Positions 15,908-21,854 of a stretch of DNA of 21,854 nucleotides are shown in pieces. A program made the position numbers and the translations under genes. Below the pieces are notes generated by a model. That model was not told the origin of the DNA. It made no database searches and saw nothing but the letters and a program-made list of their open reading frames with translations. Location of the stretch: contig JAGCMZ010000194.1 in assembly GCA_017646225.1 (NCBI GenBank), forward strand, positions 1 through 21,854, given 5' to 3'. This DNA is from Paludibacteraceae bacterium. Its GTDB lineage: Bacteria; Bacteroidota; Bacteroidia; Bacteroidales; Paludibacteraceae. Within the stretch, counting starts at the first letter, position 1; each line of letters begins with the position of its first letter.

Positions 15908-17569
15908 ATGCAAAATCATCGTATAAAAATCATCTGCAAGAACAATGGGCAAAGCATCACGGCACCCATTGGAACTACTTTAAACGAGGCTTTATTGCTT
16001 TTACAGGTTCAAACCAAAAGCCCTATCGTAGGTGCTTTGGTCAACAACAAACCCACGTGTCTTCACATGGGATTATACAAAAACAAAACCATCGAATTTA
16101 TTGAACAAAACACCAGTATCGGCAAACGAATTTACGTAAGATCGCTTGTATTCCTACTACACAAAGCCATAGAAGACACTTATCCAGGTGCTCGATTCAG
16201 GGTTGAATACGCCATCTCCAATGGTTATTATTGCACCATCGAGATAGACAAGCAACGCATCTCTATGGAACAACTAAAAACCATCAAGGAAAGAGCACTT
16301 CAACTGGTAGCAGAAAATCTTGAATTCGAACTTATTTATCAACCACGCAAACAAACCATCGACTCCTTTATCAACCAAAACAAGCACGGCGTTAGTAATC
16401 TATTGCAGTACAAAAAATCGTACTATACCTACCATTACAGATTAGGTAATTTGGACGATTATTATGCCGATTTATTGGTTCCTTCTACTAAATACCTTAC
16501 AACGTTCGATATTTGTCCTTATTTTGACGGATTTCTGTTGCGTGTCCCCAAGAAGACCGACCATACTCAGTTAGAGGATATTGTACAACAACGCAAAACC
16601 TACGAAATCTACAAGGAGCACGTAAACTGGTGCAACATCATCGGCATGAAGAACATTACCGACTTGAATGCACTTACCAAAGAAAAGCGCAGTACCTACA
16701 TTAAAGTATCTGAAGCGCTTCACGAAAAGAAAATTGCTAAAATTGCCGAGCAAATTATAGAAAAGAAGACTGCAAGAATTGTGCTACTAGCAGGACCTTC
16801 GTCTTCGGGCAAAACAACCACCAGCAAACGACTCAGCGTTCAATTAGCCGCATCGGGAGTTAGACCGCTAACCCTATCGCTCGATAATTATTACCTAACC
16901 CACGATAAAACACCCCTAGATGAGTTTGGAGAATTGGATTTTGAATCGTTGTATGCCCTCGATTTACCCTTACTCAACCAACAATTGCAACAACTAATTG
17001 CAGGCGAAACCATTACGCCACCTATCTTTAATTTTAAGACAGAGCAACGCGAATGGGGCAAACCCATGCAACTCAAAGAAAACGAAATCTTGGTTATAGA
17101 AGGCATTCATGGACTCAACCCAGAACTTACCGCCTCCATCAGCGACGATTTGAAGTTCAAAGTATATGCTTCTGCCCTTACAGCCCTATCGCTCAACGAT
17201 CACAACTGGATCTCGGCTTCCGATACACGCTTGCTACGCCGTATTATTCGCGATTACAAGTACCGCAACTATCCAGCCGACAAAACCATCGAACGCTGGC
17301 CCAGTGTACGACGTGGCGAAGACAAATGGATTTTCCCTTATCAAGAAAATGCCGACGCTATGTTTAACTCATCGTTGCTATTTGAATTGGCTTCTATTAA
17401 ACGCCAAGCGGAACCCATATTAAACGAAGTGCCAGAAGATAGTGATTCGTATCCAGAAGCCTGCAGACTACTTCAGTTATTGGAATTTGTAGTGGCTATC
17501 CCTTACGGCGAAATTCCGCAAACATCCTTGTTAAGAGAATTTTTAGGCGGTAGTGGTTTTCATTATTAA
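15908..17569 (+). CDS. Nucleoside kinase: TGS and ThrRS-like editing-domain parts fused to a uridine kinase/PRK domain
   Basis: A 553-aa fusion. Residues about 1-70 resemble the ubiquitin-like TGS domain, about 75-215 resemble the ThrRS/AlaRS second additional domain, and 285-553 is a P-loop uridine kinase/phosphoribulokinase domain. Walker A is GPSSSGKTT (296-304), with LSLDNYYL (324-331) and the EGIHGLNPEL block following. Length and layout match the nucleoside kinase of Bacteroides and some Firmicutes. The usual HxxxH editing motif of the ThrRS domain is not clear here; HYRLG and YCTIEID segments are seen instead. The frame is open upstream to 15599, but that part is antisense to the transporter; ATG 15908 opens the conserved region. 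It ends in a 4-nt convergent overlap with recX. Substrate (uridine or another nucleoside) is inferred. Confidence 0.87.
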   Translation: MQNHRIKIICKNNGQSITAPIGTTLNEALLLLQVQTKSPIVGALVNNKPTCLHMGLYKNKTIEFIEQNTSIGKRIYVRSLVFLLHKAIEDTYPGARFRVEYAISNGYYCTIEIDKQRISMEQLKTIKERALQLVAENLEFELIYQPRKQTIDSFINQNKHGVSNLLQYKKSYYTYHYRLGNLDDYYADLLVPSTKYLTTFDICPYFDGFLLRVPKKTDHTQLEDIVQQRKTYEIYKEHVNWCNIIGMKNITDLNALTKEKRSTYIKVSEALHEKKIAKIAEQIIEKKTARIVLLAGPSSSGKTTTSKRLSVQLAASGVRPLTLSLDNYYLTHDKTPLDEFGELDFESLYALDLPLLNQQLQQLIAGETITPPIFNFKTEQREWGKPMQLKENEILVIEGIHGLNPELTASISDDLKFKVYASALTALSLNDHNWISASDTRLLRRIIRDYKYRNYPADKTIERWPSVRRGEDKWIFPYQENADAMFNSSLLFELASIKRQAEPILNEVPEDSDSYPEACRLLQLLEFVVAIPYGEIPQTSLLREFLGGSGFHY

Positions 17570-18003
17570 CGCAGTAAGCGCATGATTGTTTCGTATTCAA
17601 ATCCGCGCGAAAGCGCAAACCGCATAACGGCTGCCCTTTGTTGGGTGGCCGTTGCTTTTGTTGTCTTTTTCTTAGATTCAATTAATTGCATCAGAACCTG
17701 GTTATATGCTTCATCGTCAATGGTATCCAAGGCATCCTGAATCACATTCGATGCTACTTTTTTCTGGCGTAAAGCATGGGCTATTTTAATCTTTCCCCAC
17801 TTATTAAACCGAAACTTATCGTTTACAAAGGCACGCGCATAACGCAGTTCATCAATGTAACCCAACCGAATCAATTCCTGAACAATTTCGTTTGCGTCGT
17901 CTTCAGAGACAGCTGCTGCAGAGAGTTTCTCCATCACATCGAACACACAATGCTCCGAACGCGAGCAGTATGCCATCATGCTATTTAACCATTGCTTATC
18001 CAT
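17566..18003 (-). CDS. recX: Regulatory protein RecX
   Basis: A 145-aa helical protein with the RecX pattern: AYCSRSEHCVFDVMEKLSA, an IVQELIRLGYIDELRYARAFVNDK block (three-helix repeat 1-2), FRFNKWGKIKIAHALRQKKV, and a final repeat ending SRGFEYETIMRLL. RecX binds RecA filaments and modulates recombination. The frame is open to 18084; Met codons at 18009 and 18003 fit. I chose 18003 because the only promoter box (18011-18018) predicts transcription from about 18004-18005, which makes the mRNA leaderless or nearly so. The stop TAA overlaps the nucleoside kinase stop in the 4-base TTAA. No recA is in the window. Confidence 0.88.
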   Translation of the reverse strand: MDKQWLNSMMAYCSRSEHCVFDVMEKLSAAAVSEDDANEIVQELIRLGYIDELRYARAFVNDKFRFNKWGKIKIAHALRQKKVASNVIQDALDTIDDEAYNQVLMQLIESKKKTTKATATQQRAAVMRFALSRGFEYETIMRLLR

Positions 18004-18010
18004 ACTCATA

Positions 18011-18018
18011 CAAAGATA
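18011..18018 (-). promoter_or_regulatory. Putative -7 box for recX (TATCTTTG)
   Basis: Leftward TATCTTTG matches TAnnTTTG. A TTTG at 18045-18042 lies 23 nt away, longer than the usual 19-20. The box touches the left arm of the 18017-18040 palindrome, so anything bound there would affect recX. Confidence 0.5.
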
Positions 18019-18040
18019 ATATTTCGTCTGCGAAATATTA
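18017..18040. repeat. 10-bp perfect inverted repeat between recX and the 18091 gene
   Basis: TAATATTTCG, loop TCTG, CGAAATATTA. It lies between two outward-facing TATCTTTG boxes. It has no T tract suited to either transcript and so is not a terminator; an operator or a folded leader element are both possible. Confidence 0.7.
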
Positions 18041-18058
18041 CCAAAAAAAATTTTTTTA

Positions 18059-18066
18059 TATCTTTG
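18059..18066 (+). promoter_or_regulatory. Putative -7 box for the 18091 gene (TATCTTTG)
   Basis: Rightward TATCTTTG follows an A8/T7 tract (18043-18057). It predicts a start near 18073 and a leader of about 18 nt before ATG 18091. No clear TTTG lies 19-20 nt upstream; the position falls within the palindrome's right arm (TATT). Confidence 0.5.
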
Positions 18067-18090
18067 TAAACAACTTAAAAACAAAGTACT

Positions 18091-18735
18091 ATGGGAAAAA
18101 ACAAGAAGTATATCGACCTAATAAAGGATGGTCAGCCACTTCAAGCTGTAAAAGAATACAAGGACGACACCAATTGTAGTCTAACAGAAGCAAAAGAGCA
18201 CATTGACATGCTAGTTGAAAAAATTAACGCAAAAAAGAAAGAAAAAACCAAGAAGAAAACGAAAACTGGCGATGAAAGATACATTGAGTTAATTAATCAG
18301 GGTGCTATACTTCAAGCAGTTTCAGAATACAAAGACGCTACCACTTGCGGTCTTAAAGAAGCGAAAGAATACATTGACAATTTAGCAGAAAGCCTTCGCC
18401 CAAAGTACGAAGATACAGACAATTTCGAAGATAATTTAGACTTTGAACCCTCTTATCGCCCAGAAGATCTTGTAGACGATTGGGATACAGAAGGAGACAG
18501 TGATTTTGATACAGATTTTGACGAAGATCTAGATTCAGACGAAATAGCATTCCTTAATGGGGAAACAGAAGATCTACCTGGTACGGAAATGAATAATGAC
18601 GATGACGATGCCTCTGATTCATCCTATTCGGAAGAAGAACAATCAGAAAGTAGAAATCTACTCGATAACGTTGCTGCCCGCAGAGGTTGCATGATTGTTG
18701 CTGGAATCATTATCCTTATTTGGATTATTTTATAA
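18091..18735 (+). CDS. Acidic tail-anchored protein with two L7/L12-C-domain-like repeats
   Basis: I do not recognise a named family for this 214-aa protein. It has four parts. Two 40-residue repeats, 6-45 and 63-102, align with a fixed offset of 57: KYIDLIKDGQPLQAVKEYKD / RYIELINQGAILQAVSEYKD, then C29/C86 and (S/G)L(T/K)EAKE(H/Y)ID. The LxEAKxxID end resembles the helix of the ribosomal L7/L12 C-terminal domain (LKEAKDLV). A Lys-rich linker spans 47-58. A strongly acidic Asp/Glu/Ser stretch spans about 107-187. A single hydrophobic segment (about 201-214) ends the chain, so a tail anchor with the bulk in the cytosol is likely. There is no signal peptide. It is monocistronic with its own promoter box and terminator. 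Function unknown. Confidence 0.8.
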   Translation: MGKNKKYIDLIKDGQPLQAVKEYKDDTNCSLTEAKEHIDMLVEKINAKKKEKTKKKTKTGDERYIELINQGAILQAVSEYKDATTCGLKEAKEYIDNLAESLRPKYEDTDNFEDNLDFEPSYRPEDLVDDWDTEGDSDFDTDFDEDLDSDEIAFLNGETEDLPGTEMNNDDDDASDSSYSEEEQSESRNLLDNVAARRGCMIVAGIIILIWIIL

Positions 18736-18768
18736 ACTATTTCGGTAGTATTTCAGTAACGAAATAAA

Positions 18769-18801
18769 AAAGCCTTGTAAATACTATATTTACAAGGCTT
18801 T
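18769..18801. terminator. Bidirectional terminator between the 18091 gene and tRNA-Leu
   Basis: A perfect 14-bp stem (AAAGCCTTGTAAAT, loop ACTAT, ATTTACAAGGCTTT). Read leftward it is followed by a T-rich run (stem TTT plus TTTATTT), so it suits the tRNA-Leu transcript best. Read rightward it ends in CTTTACTTAT and may also stop the 18091 gene transcript. Confidence 0.85.
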
Positions 18802-18816
18802 ACTTATGTCATTTAG

Positions 18817-18901
18817 TACTCGAGGCGGGACTTGAACCCGCACAGCCGATAATGGCCAAAGGATTTTAAGTCCTTCGTGTCTACCATTCCACCACTCGAG
18901 C
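18817..18901 (-). tRNA. tRNA-Leu (anticodon TAA)
   Basis: Read leftward from 18901, an 85-nt gene. The acceptor stem GCTCGAG pairs with CTCGAGT (first pair G-U), and the discriminator is A. The anticodon stem AAGGA/TCCTT encloses loop CTTAAAA with anticodon TAA for UUA. A long variable arm follows (type II tRNA), and the T arm is GCGGG-TTCAAGT-CCCGC. CCA is not encoded. The gene has its own promoter (18915-18945) and terminator (18769-18801). Confidence 0.96.
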
Positions 18902-18914
18902 GAAAAATGCAGTG

Positions 18915-18945
18915 CAAAGATACTGTTTTTTTATACAATCACAAA
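18915..18945 (-). promoter_or_regulatory. tRNA-Leu promoter, full Bacteroidota consensus
   Basis: Leftward TTTG (18945-18942), exactly 19 nt, then TATCTTTG (18922-18915) matches TTTG-N19-TAnnTTTG with no mismatch. The predicted start near 18908 lies about 7 nt before the mature 5' end. Confidence 0.85.
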
Positions 18946-18969
18946 TATCTGTACTAAAAAAATTAGACA

Positions 18970-19569
18970 TTACTTGCGTTTATAATGGTGCTTGTAATAA
19001 TCAGATTCAAGGAAAGCTTCGGCTGCAACTTCCAGTTCTGCATACCACTGCTCTCCAAATTTTCGGATCAATGGTTCTTTTAAGAATTTATACAAAGGAA
19101 CTTGCAATTTCTTACCCAAAGCACAAGCACAATTGCACACATCCCAACGATGATAGTTTACTGCCGTAAATTTTCTGTATTCCGTCAATCTAACAGGATA
19201 CAAATGGCACGAAATAGGTTTCTTAAAATCTGTTTTACCATCTAAAAATGCCGTTTCCACCGCACATTTCCAACCCATTTCATCTTGATAAGCAAACACA
19301 CACTCATCGCCATGAATAATAGATGTCACCAAATCTCCATCTGCATCTCTGTATGCCACACCCTGCTTTTTTATCAGTTCTTTTGCATCATCAGAAAGCA
19401 AATGTTCTACCAAAGGATACACCTTCTCTAGCGCATCTTTTTCCTCTTCTGTGATAGGCGCTCCACTATCTCCTTCCTTGCAACAAATGCCCTTGCAAGC
19501 AACATAGTCGCACACAAAACACTCGGTTAATAAATCGAGCGATACTACTGTATTTTGAATTTCTAACAT
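18970..19569 (-). CDS. DUF3109 family cysteine-rich protein
   Basis: A protein of 199 aa if started at ATG 19569 (MLEIQNTVVSLDLL). ATG 19575, which overlaps the preceding stop as TAATG, and ATG 19584 are also in frame. It is Cys-rich with a CFVCDYVACKGICC cluster near residues 17-30, followed by GDSGAPITEEE. Further cysteines occur in DECVF, WKCAVE, PISCHLYP and VCNCACALG. The CxxxCC core recalls the CxxCxxCC metal or Fe-S cluster proteins (YkgJ-like), and the whole matches DUF3109 as I know it from Bacteroidota. No signal peptide or membrane segment, so probably cytosolic. Function is unknown; metal binding is inferred from the cysteines. It is the last gene of the rbfA operon. Confidence 0.85.
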   Translation of the reverse strand: MLEIQNTVVSLDLLTECFVCDYVACKGICCKEGDSGAPITEEEKDALEKVYPLVEHLLSDDAKELIKKQGVAYRDADGDLVTSIIHGDECVFAYQDEMGWKCAVETAFLDGKTDFKKPISCHLYPVRLTEYRKFTAVNYHRWDVCNCACALGKKLQVPLYKFLKEPLIRKFGEQWYAELEVAAEAFLESDYYKHHYKRK

Positions 19570-19574
19570 AGTCA

Positions 19575-20141
19575 TTACCACCATTCACCACCTGAGTCGG
19601 GAGTCCATTCCTCAAAGAAATCTTCGCTTTCGTAAGCAGGCGCTTCTGGTTCCTTAGGAGGCATTGTCTTCCATCTAAACCTAATAGGTGCTATATAAGC
19701 TGTTTTTACACGAATACCATCAATCGAACCAGACTTAAAAATAGGCAACGATTCTATCACTCGCAAAGCCTCTGCATCTTGTTCTTCTGTCAAAGATTGT
19801 ACTACTTGAAAGCGCCCAGGCTTACCACATCTATCTATTACAAACTGAACCAGTACCTCGCCCGTAACCAACAACTGATTACCCTGTTCATCTACCTCAC
19901 CACTGTAAACTTCTTGACGCTCTGTATTTTTATGAATATAAAGCGATAACTCTACATCTCCACCTGGGAATTGAGCATCTACTAAATTCTTAGGGTAACC
20001 AGAATACGAACCTCCATAAATAGGAGACTCCTCATCATCAATACACCCCTCGTATAGGTGTGCATACATTTGGTAATCACCTTGAGCAGACAATCCTATA
20101 AAGAAAAAGTACGATAATAGAAGTAAAAATAAACGTTTCAT
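19575..20141 (-). CDS. Periplasmic TonB C-terminal-domain protein
   Basis: A 188-aa secreted protein. A signal peptide (about 1-20, MKRLFLLLLSYFFFIGLSAQ) is followed by a TonB_C-like domain at about 54-157: VDAQFPGGDVELSLYIHKN, GEVLVQFVIDRCGKPGRFQVV, DAEALRVIESLPIF, and APIRFRW. The usual TonB membrane anchor and proline-rich spacer are absent, since the N-terminus looks cleavable. It therefore cannot pull on receptors by itself as classical TonB does. The C-terminus (160-188) is Pro/Glu/Trp-rich and ends GGEWW. Its start overlaps the permease stop by 4 nt (20138-20141), so it is in the rbfA operon. A signal anchor rather than cleaved peptide cannot be ruled out. Confidence 0.8.
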   Translation of the reverse strand: MKRLFLLLLSYFFFIGLSAQGDYQMYAHLYEGCIDDEESPIYGGSYSGYPKNLVDAQFPGGDVELSLYIHKNTERQEVYSGEVDEQGNQLLVTGEVLVQFVIDRCGKPGRFQVVQSLTEEQDAEALRVIESLPIFKSGSIDGIRVKTAYIAPIRFRWKTMPPKEPEAPAYESEDFFEEWTPDSGGEWW

Positions 20142-21346
20142 TGTTTCTTATAAAAATAATTGGTGGGATATATTGCGGCCAAAAATCCCATGGATACAAC
20201 GGTTAAGAATATAATGACAATATCAGAAGCAACCACTTCTACTGGATAACTATTGGTAACAAAACCACTGCCATTACCCAACGAAATAAGGCCATATTCT
20301 TGTTGAAGGAAACAAAATAGTAATCCAATAAGAACACCAGCTATTGCACCAACAATAGAAATCATCCATCCTTCTAACATAAAGATTCGCTTGATAGTAG
20401 CATCAGAGGCTCCCAAATGCTTTAACACCAAAACATCCTGTTTCTTCTCTATGATTAACATAGAAAGTGAACCTATAATATTAAAAACAGCTATCAGTAA
20501 TATGAAAGATAATATCAAATAGGTTACCCACTTTTCTATCTGCAACATACTATAAAATTCTGCTTGTTGCTCATACCTGTCCATAATGACATACTGATCA
20601 GCTAGCAACTGCTGCAAATCCTCTTTCACCCGACCAGCATCAACACCCTCTCTTAGTTTTAGTTCGACAGAAGTTACTTGCGATGGATAATCAAATAATT
20701 TTCTGGCCAAATCTACCGATACAAGCATCAAGGTATTATCATACCTATCTTGTTGCACCATAAAAATACCAGATAAATACAAAAATTCTCTATGAAATGC
20801 CTTATCTGGCTGCATTAGGTTCACCTTTGCATGACGTTTTGGAACGTACAACCACATCGGTTCTACAAAATGCACACTAGCGCCCAACGAACGAGCTAAA
20901 CCAACACCTATAATTGCTGTATTTACATTCGGATCATTTAAATAAAAATTACCATCTACCAAAATACTATCAAGATGATTGATCTTAGTATAATGAGAAG
21001 GTACCCCCTTAATAGTTATGGGTAGCTGCTTGTCTCCATACTGTACAAGCGCATTGTCTTCTATCACCTCGCAATACACCTCTACATCGGGATGTTCTAA
21101 GGCGGAACGAACGCTGTCTAATTCAAACGATTTACCCTGAAGCGAAGTAATTCTATAAGGAGGATCAAAATTACTAAATAGTCCTTCTAAAACCCCTTGA
21201 AATCCATTAAACACCGACAACACGCACACCAATGCCATGGTGCCAATAGTAACACCACATACCGAAACAAAAGAGATTAAATTGATTACATTCTGCTTTT
21301 TTTTCGAGAAAAGGTATCGCTTTGCGATGTAGAACGGAAAATTCAT
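20138..21346 (-). CDS. LolC/LolE-type ABC transporter permease (FtsX family)
   Basis: A 402-aa inner-membrane permease. The N-terminal block FYIAKRYLFSKKKQNVINLIS and first membrane segment (about 22-47) match LolC/E. A MacB-like periplasmic domain follows (about 48-270). Three C-terminal membrane segments (about 273-298, 328-350, 370-392) carry the FtsX fold, with the coupling segment EKKQDVLVLKHLGAS between. LolCDE extracts outer-membrane lipoproteins from the inner membrane; in Bacteroidota a single LolC/E-type gene commonly serves, without a nearby ATPase, as here. The exact role is inferred. It starts 1 nt after the rbfA stop. Confidence 0.88.
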   Translation of the reverse strand: MNFPFYIAKRYLFSKKKQNVINLISFVSVCGVTIGTMALVCVLSVFNGFQGVLEGLFSNFDPPYRITSLQGKSFELDSVRSALEHPDVEVYCEVIEDNALVQYGDKQLPITIKGVPSHYTKINHLDSILVDGNFYLNDPNVNTAIIGVGLARSLGASVHFVEPMWLYVPKRHAKVNLMQPDKAFHREFLYLSGIFMVQQDRYDNTLMLVSVDLARKLFDYPSQVTSVELKLREGVDAGRVKEDLQQLLADQYVIMDRYEQQAEFYSMLQIEKWVTYLILSFILLIAVFNIIGSLSMLIIEKKQDVLVLKHLGASDATIKRIFMLEGWMISIVGAIAGVLIGLLFCFLQQEYGLISLGNGSGFVTNSYPVEVVASDIVIIFLTVVSMGFLAAIYPTNYFYKKQ

Positions 21347-21347
21347 G

Positions 21348-21686
21348 CTAAGCGTTTAGCAATTGGTCAATGTTCTCTAAATAATCCAATGAATCATCTA
21401 AAAAGAAGGTCAACGTAGGAACAGTACGTAGTTGATGACGTGTACGTTGAGCCAAATCGTGTCGAATAGATACCGATTTCTCATTCATCAATTGCAAAAT
21501 CTCTTGCTCCTTGTTAGAAGGGAATACACTAATATACACACGTGCAACGCTTAAATCGGGACTAATGCGTACAATGGTAGGAGACACCAAGATTCCTTGC
21601 TGTAGGCTTCTGGTAAATCCTAAAAAGATTTCGCTTATTTCTTTTTGAATAAGACGCGCTATTTTACTTTGTCTTGTTGTTTCCAT
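21348..21686 (-). CDS. rbfA: Ribosome-binding factor A
   Basis: A 112-aa small KH-like protein that helps late 30S maturation, with the family blocks RQSKIARLIQKEISEIF at the N-terminus, VRISPDLSVARVYISVFP at about 39-56, and RHQLRTVPTLTFFLDDSLDYLENIDQLL at the C-terminus. It is the first gene of the operon rbfA - permease - TonB_C - DUF3109, just downstream of an rRNA operon and its terminator. Start ATG 21686 is supported by the promoter box 20 nt upstream. Confidence 0.94.
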   Translation of the reverse strand: METTRQSKIARLIQKEISEIFLGFTRSLQQGILVSPTIVRISPDLSVARVYISVFPSNKEQEILQLMNEKSVSIRHDLAQRTRHQLRTVPTLTFFLDDSLDYLENIDQLLNA

Positions 21687-21705
21687 AATCTACCTAATTT
21701 ATTCG

Positions 21706-21713
21706 CAAAGATA
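21706..21713 (-). promoter_or_regulatory. Putative -7 box for the rbfA operon (TATCTTTG)
   Basis: Leftward TATCTTTGC matches TAnnTTTG. Predicted start near 21699, leader about 13 nt. No obvious TTTG at 19-20 nt upstream. Confidence 0.55.
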
Positions 21714-21750
21714 ATAATTTTTGGCCAATCGTCTCACCGCCCCTACAAAC

Positions 21751-21785
21751 AAAAAAAAGACCCTGAGGAAAATCCTCAAGGTCTT
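21751..21785 (-). terminator. Rho-independent terminator of the rRNA operon
   Basis: A 13-bp stem with one G-U pair (leftward AAGACCTTGAGGA, loop TTT, TCCTCAGGGTCTT) is followed by further T down to 21751. It lies right after the 5S rRNA 3' end. Confidence 0.9.
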
Positions 21786-21793
21786 CTGAAAAA

Positions 21794-21854
21794 TGGCGGC
21801 TACCTACTCTACCACAAACGCAGTACCATCGGCGCTACCGGGCTTAACTTCTCT
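21794..21854 (-). rRNA. 5S rRNA, 3' part, 5' end cut by window edge
   Basis: Read leftward, the sequence opens with AGAGAAGTTAAGCCCGGTAG, continues with GCGCCGATGGTACTGC, and ends GTGGTAGAGTAGGTAGCCGCC. This is the conserved 3' half of Bacteroidota 5S rRNA. The exact 3' end (about 21794) is set by analogy. Its presence implies that 23S and 16S genes lie just beyond the right edge on the same strand. Confidence 0.92.

Noticed and set aside
18017..18040. The palindrome as a terminator for recX or the 18091 gene
   Set aside because: It lies between divergent starts, not after a gene end, and has no T tract on either side directly after the stem.
1..21854. Mobile element, CRISPR, toxin-antitoxin or defence system
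   Set aside because: No transposase, integrase, repeat array, nuclease or methylase domain is seen; the tRNA-Leu gene has no adjoining integrase or duplicated 3' end.

Overview
This window looks like an ordinary housekeeping segment of a Bacteroidales (phylum Bacteroidota) chromosome. Three lines of evidence point there. Several intergenic gaps carry the TAnnTTTG -7 box of the Bacteroidota primary sigma factor, and the one upstream of tRNA-Leu sits 19 nt from a perfect TTTG -33 box. Genes mostly lack a Shine-Dalgarno sequence, and TTG or GTG starts are used. The proteins include families typical of the group, such as a DUF4271 membrane protein fused into the argB-hemD run, a lone PASTA protein beside rluD, a 553-aa TGS-domain nucleoside kinase, and a DUF4369/TlpA-like secreted protein. 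The window is densely coding; no stretch above about 125 bases lacks a gene. I see no insertion sequence, phage gene, CRISPR array or integron.

Layout. Positions 1-5711 are leftward: an M20 deacylase (arginine pathway candidate), a two-PASTA membrane protein and an RluD-type pseudouridine synthase, then pyrE with its own promoter, an SRPBCC protein, argH and a radical SAM protein cut by the window edge. A divergent promoter region at 5712-5801 starts a rightward run: TrmH/SpoU methyltransferase, argB, DUF4271, hemD, rnpA, uvrA, a secreted thioredoxin-fold protein, pssA and yidD (to 13941), mostly joined by ATGA/TTGA-type overlaps. A strong hairpin terminator lies between hemD and rnpA, only 2 nt before the rnpA start. 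A leftward Na/Pi-cotransporter family gene (13954-15783) and a rightward nucleoside kinase (15908-17569) diverge from a second promoter region. The kinase converges on recX with shared stop codons. recX diverges from a rightward gene for an acidic, tail-anchored protein with two L7/L12-C-domain-like repeats. Then come a terminator, tRNA-Leu(TAA), and a leftward operon rbfA - LolC/E-type permease - TonB-C-domain protein - DUF3109 protein. At the right edge are the 3' part of a 5S rRNA gene and its terminator, so an rRNA operon lies just outside.

Together the genes cover arginine synthesis (argB, argH, probable argE-type deacylase), pyrimidine synthesis and salvage (pyrE, nucleoside kinase), haem/sirohaem synthesis (hemD), RNA maturation and ribosome assembly (rnpA, rluD-type, TrmH-type, rbfA), DNA repair and recombination (uvrA, recX), membrane lipid and protein insertion (pssA, yidD) and envelope functions. 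I did not find a clear undescribed multi-gene system. The best leads are the tandem-repeat tail-anchored protein at 18091-18735 with its palindromic divergent control region, the promoter-inside-terminator arrangement at rnpA, and the thioredoxin-fold protein that lost half of its CxxC motif.
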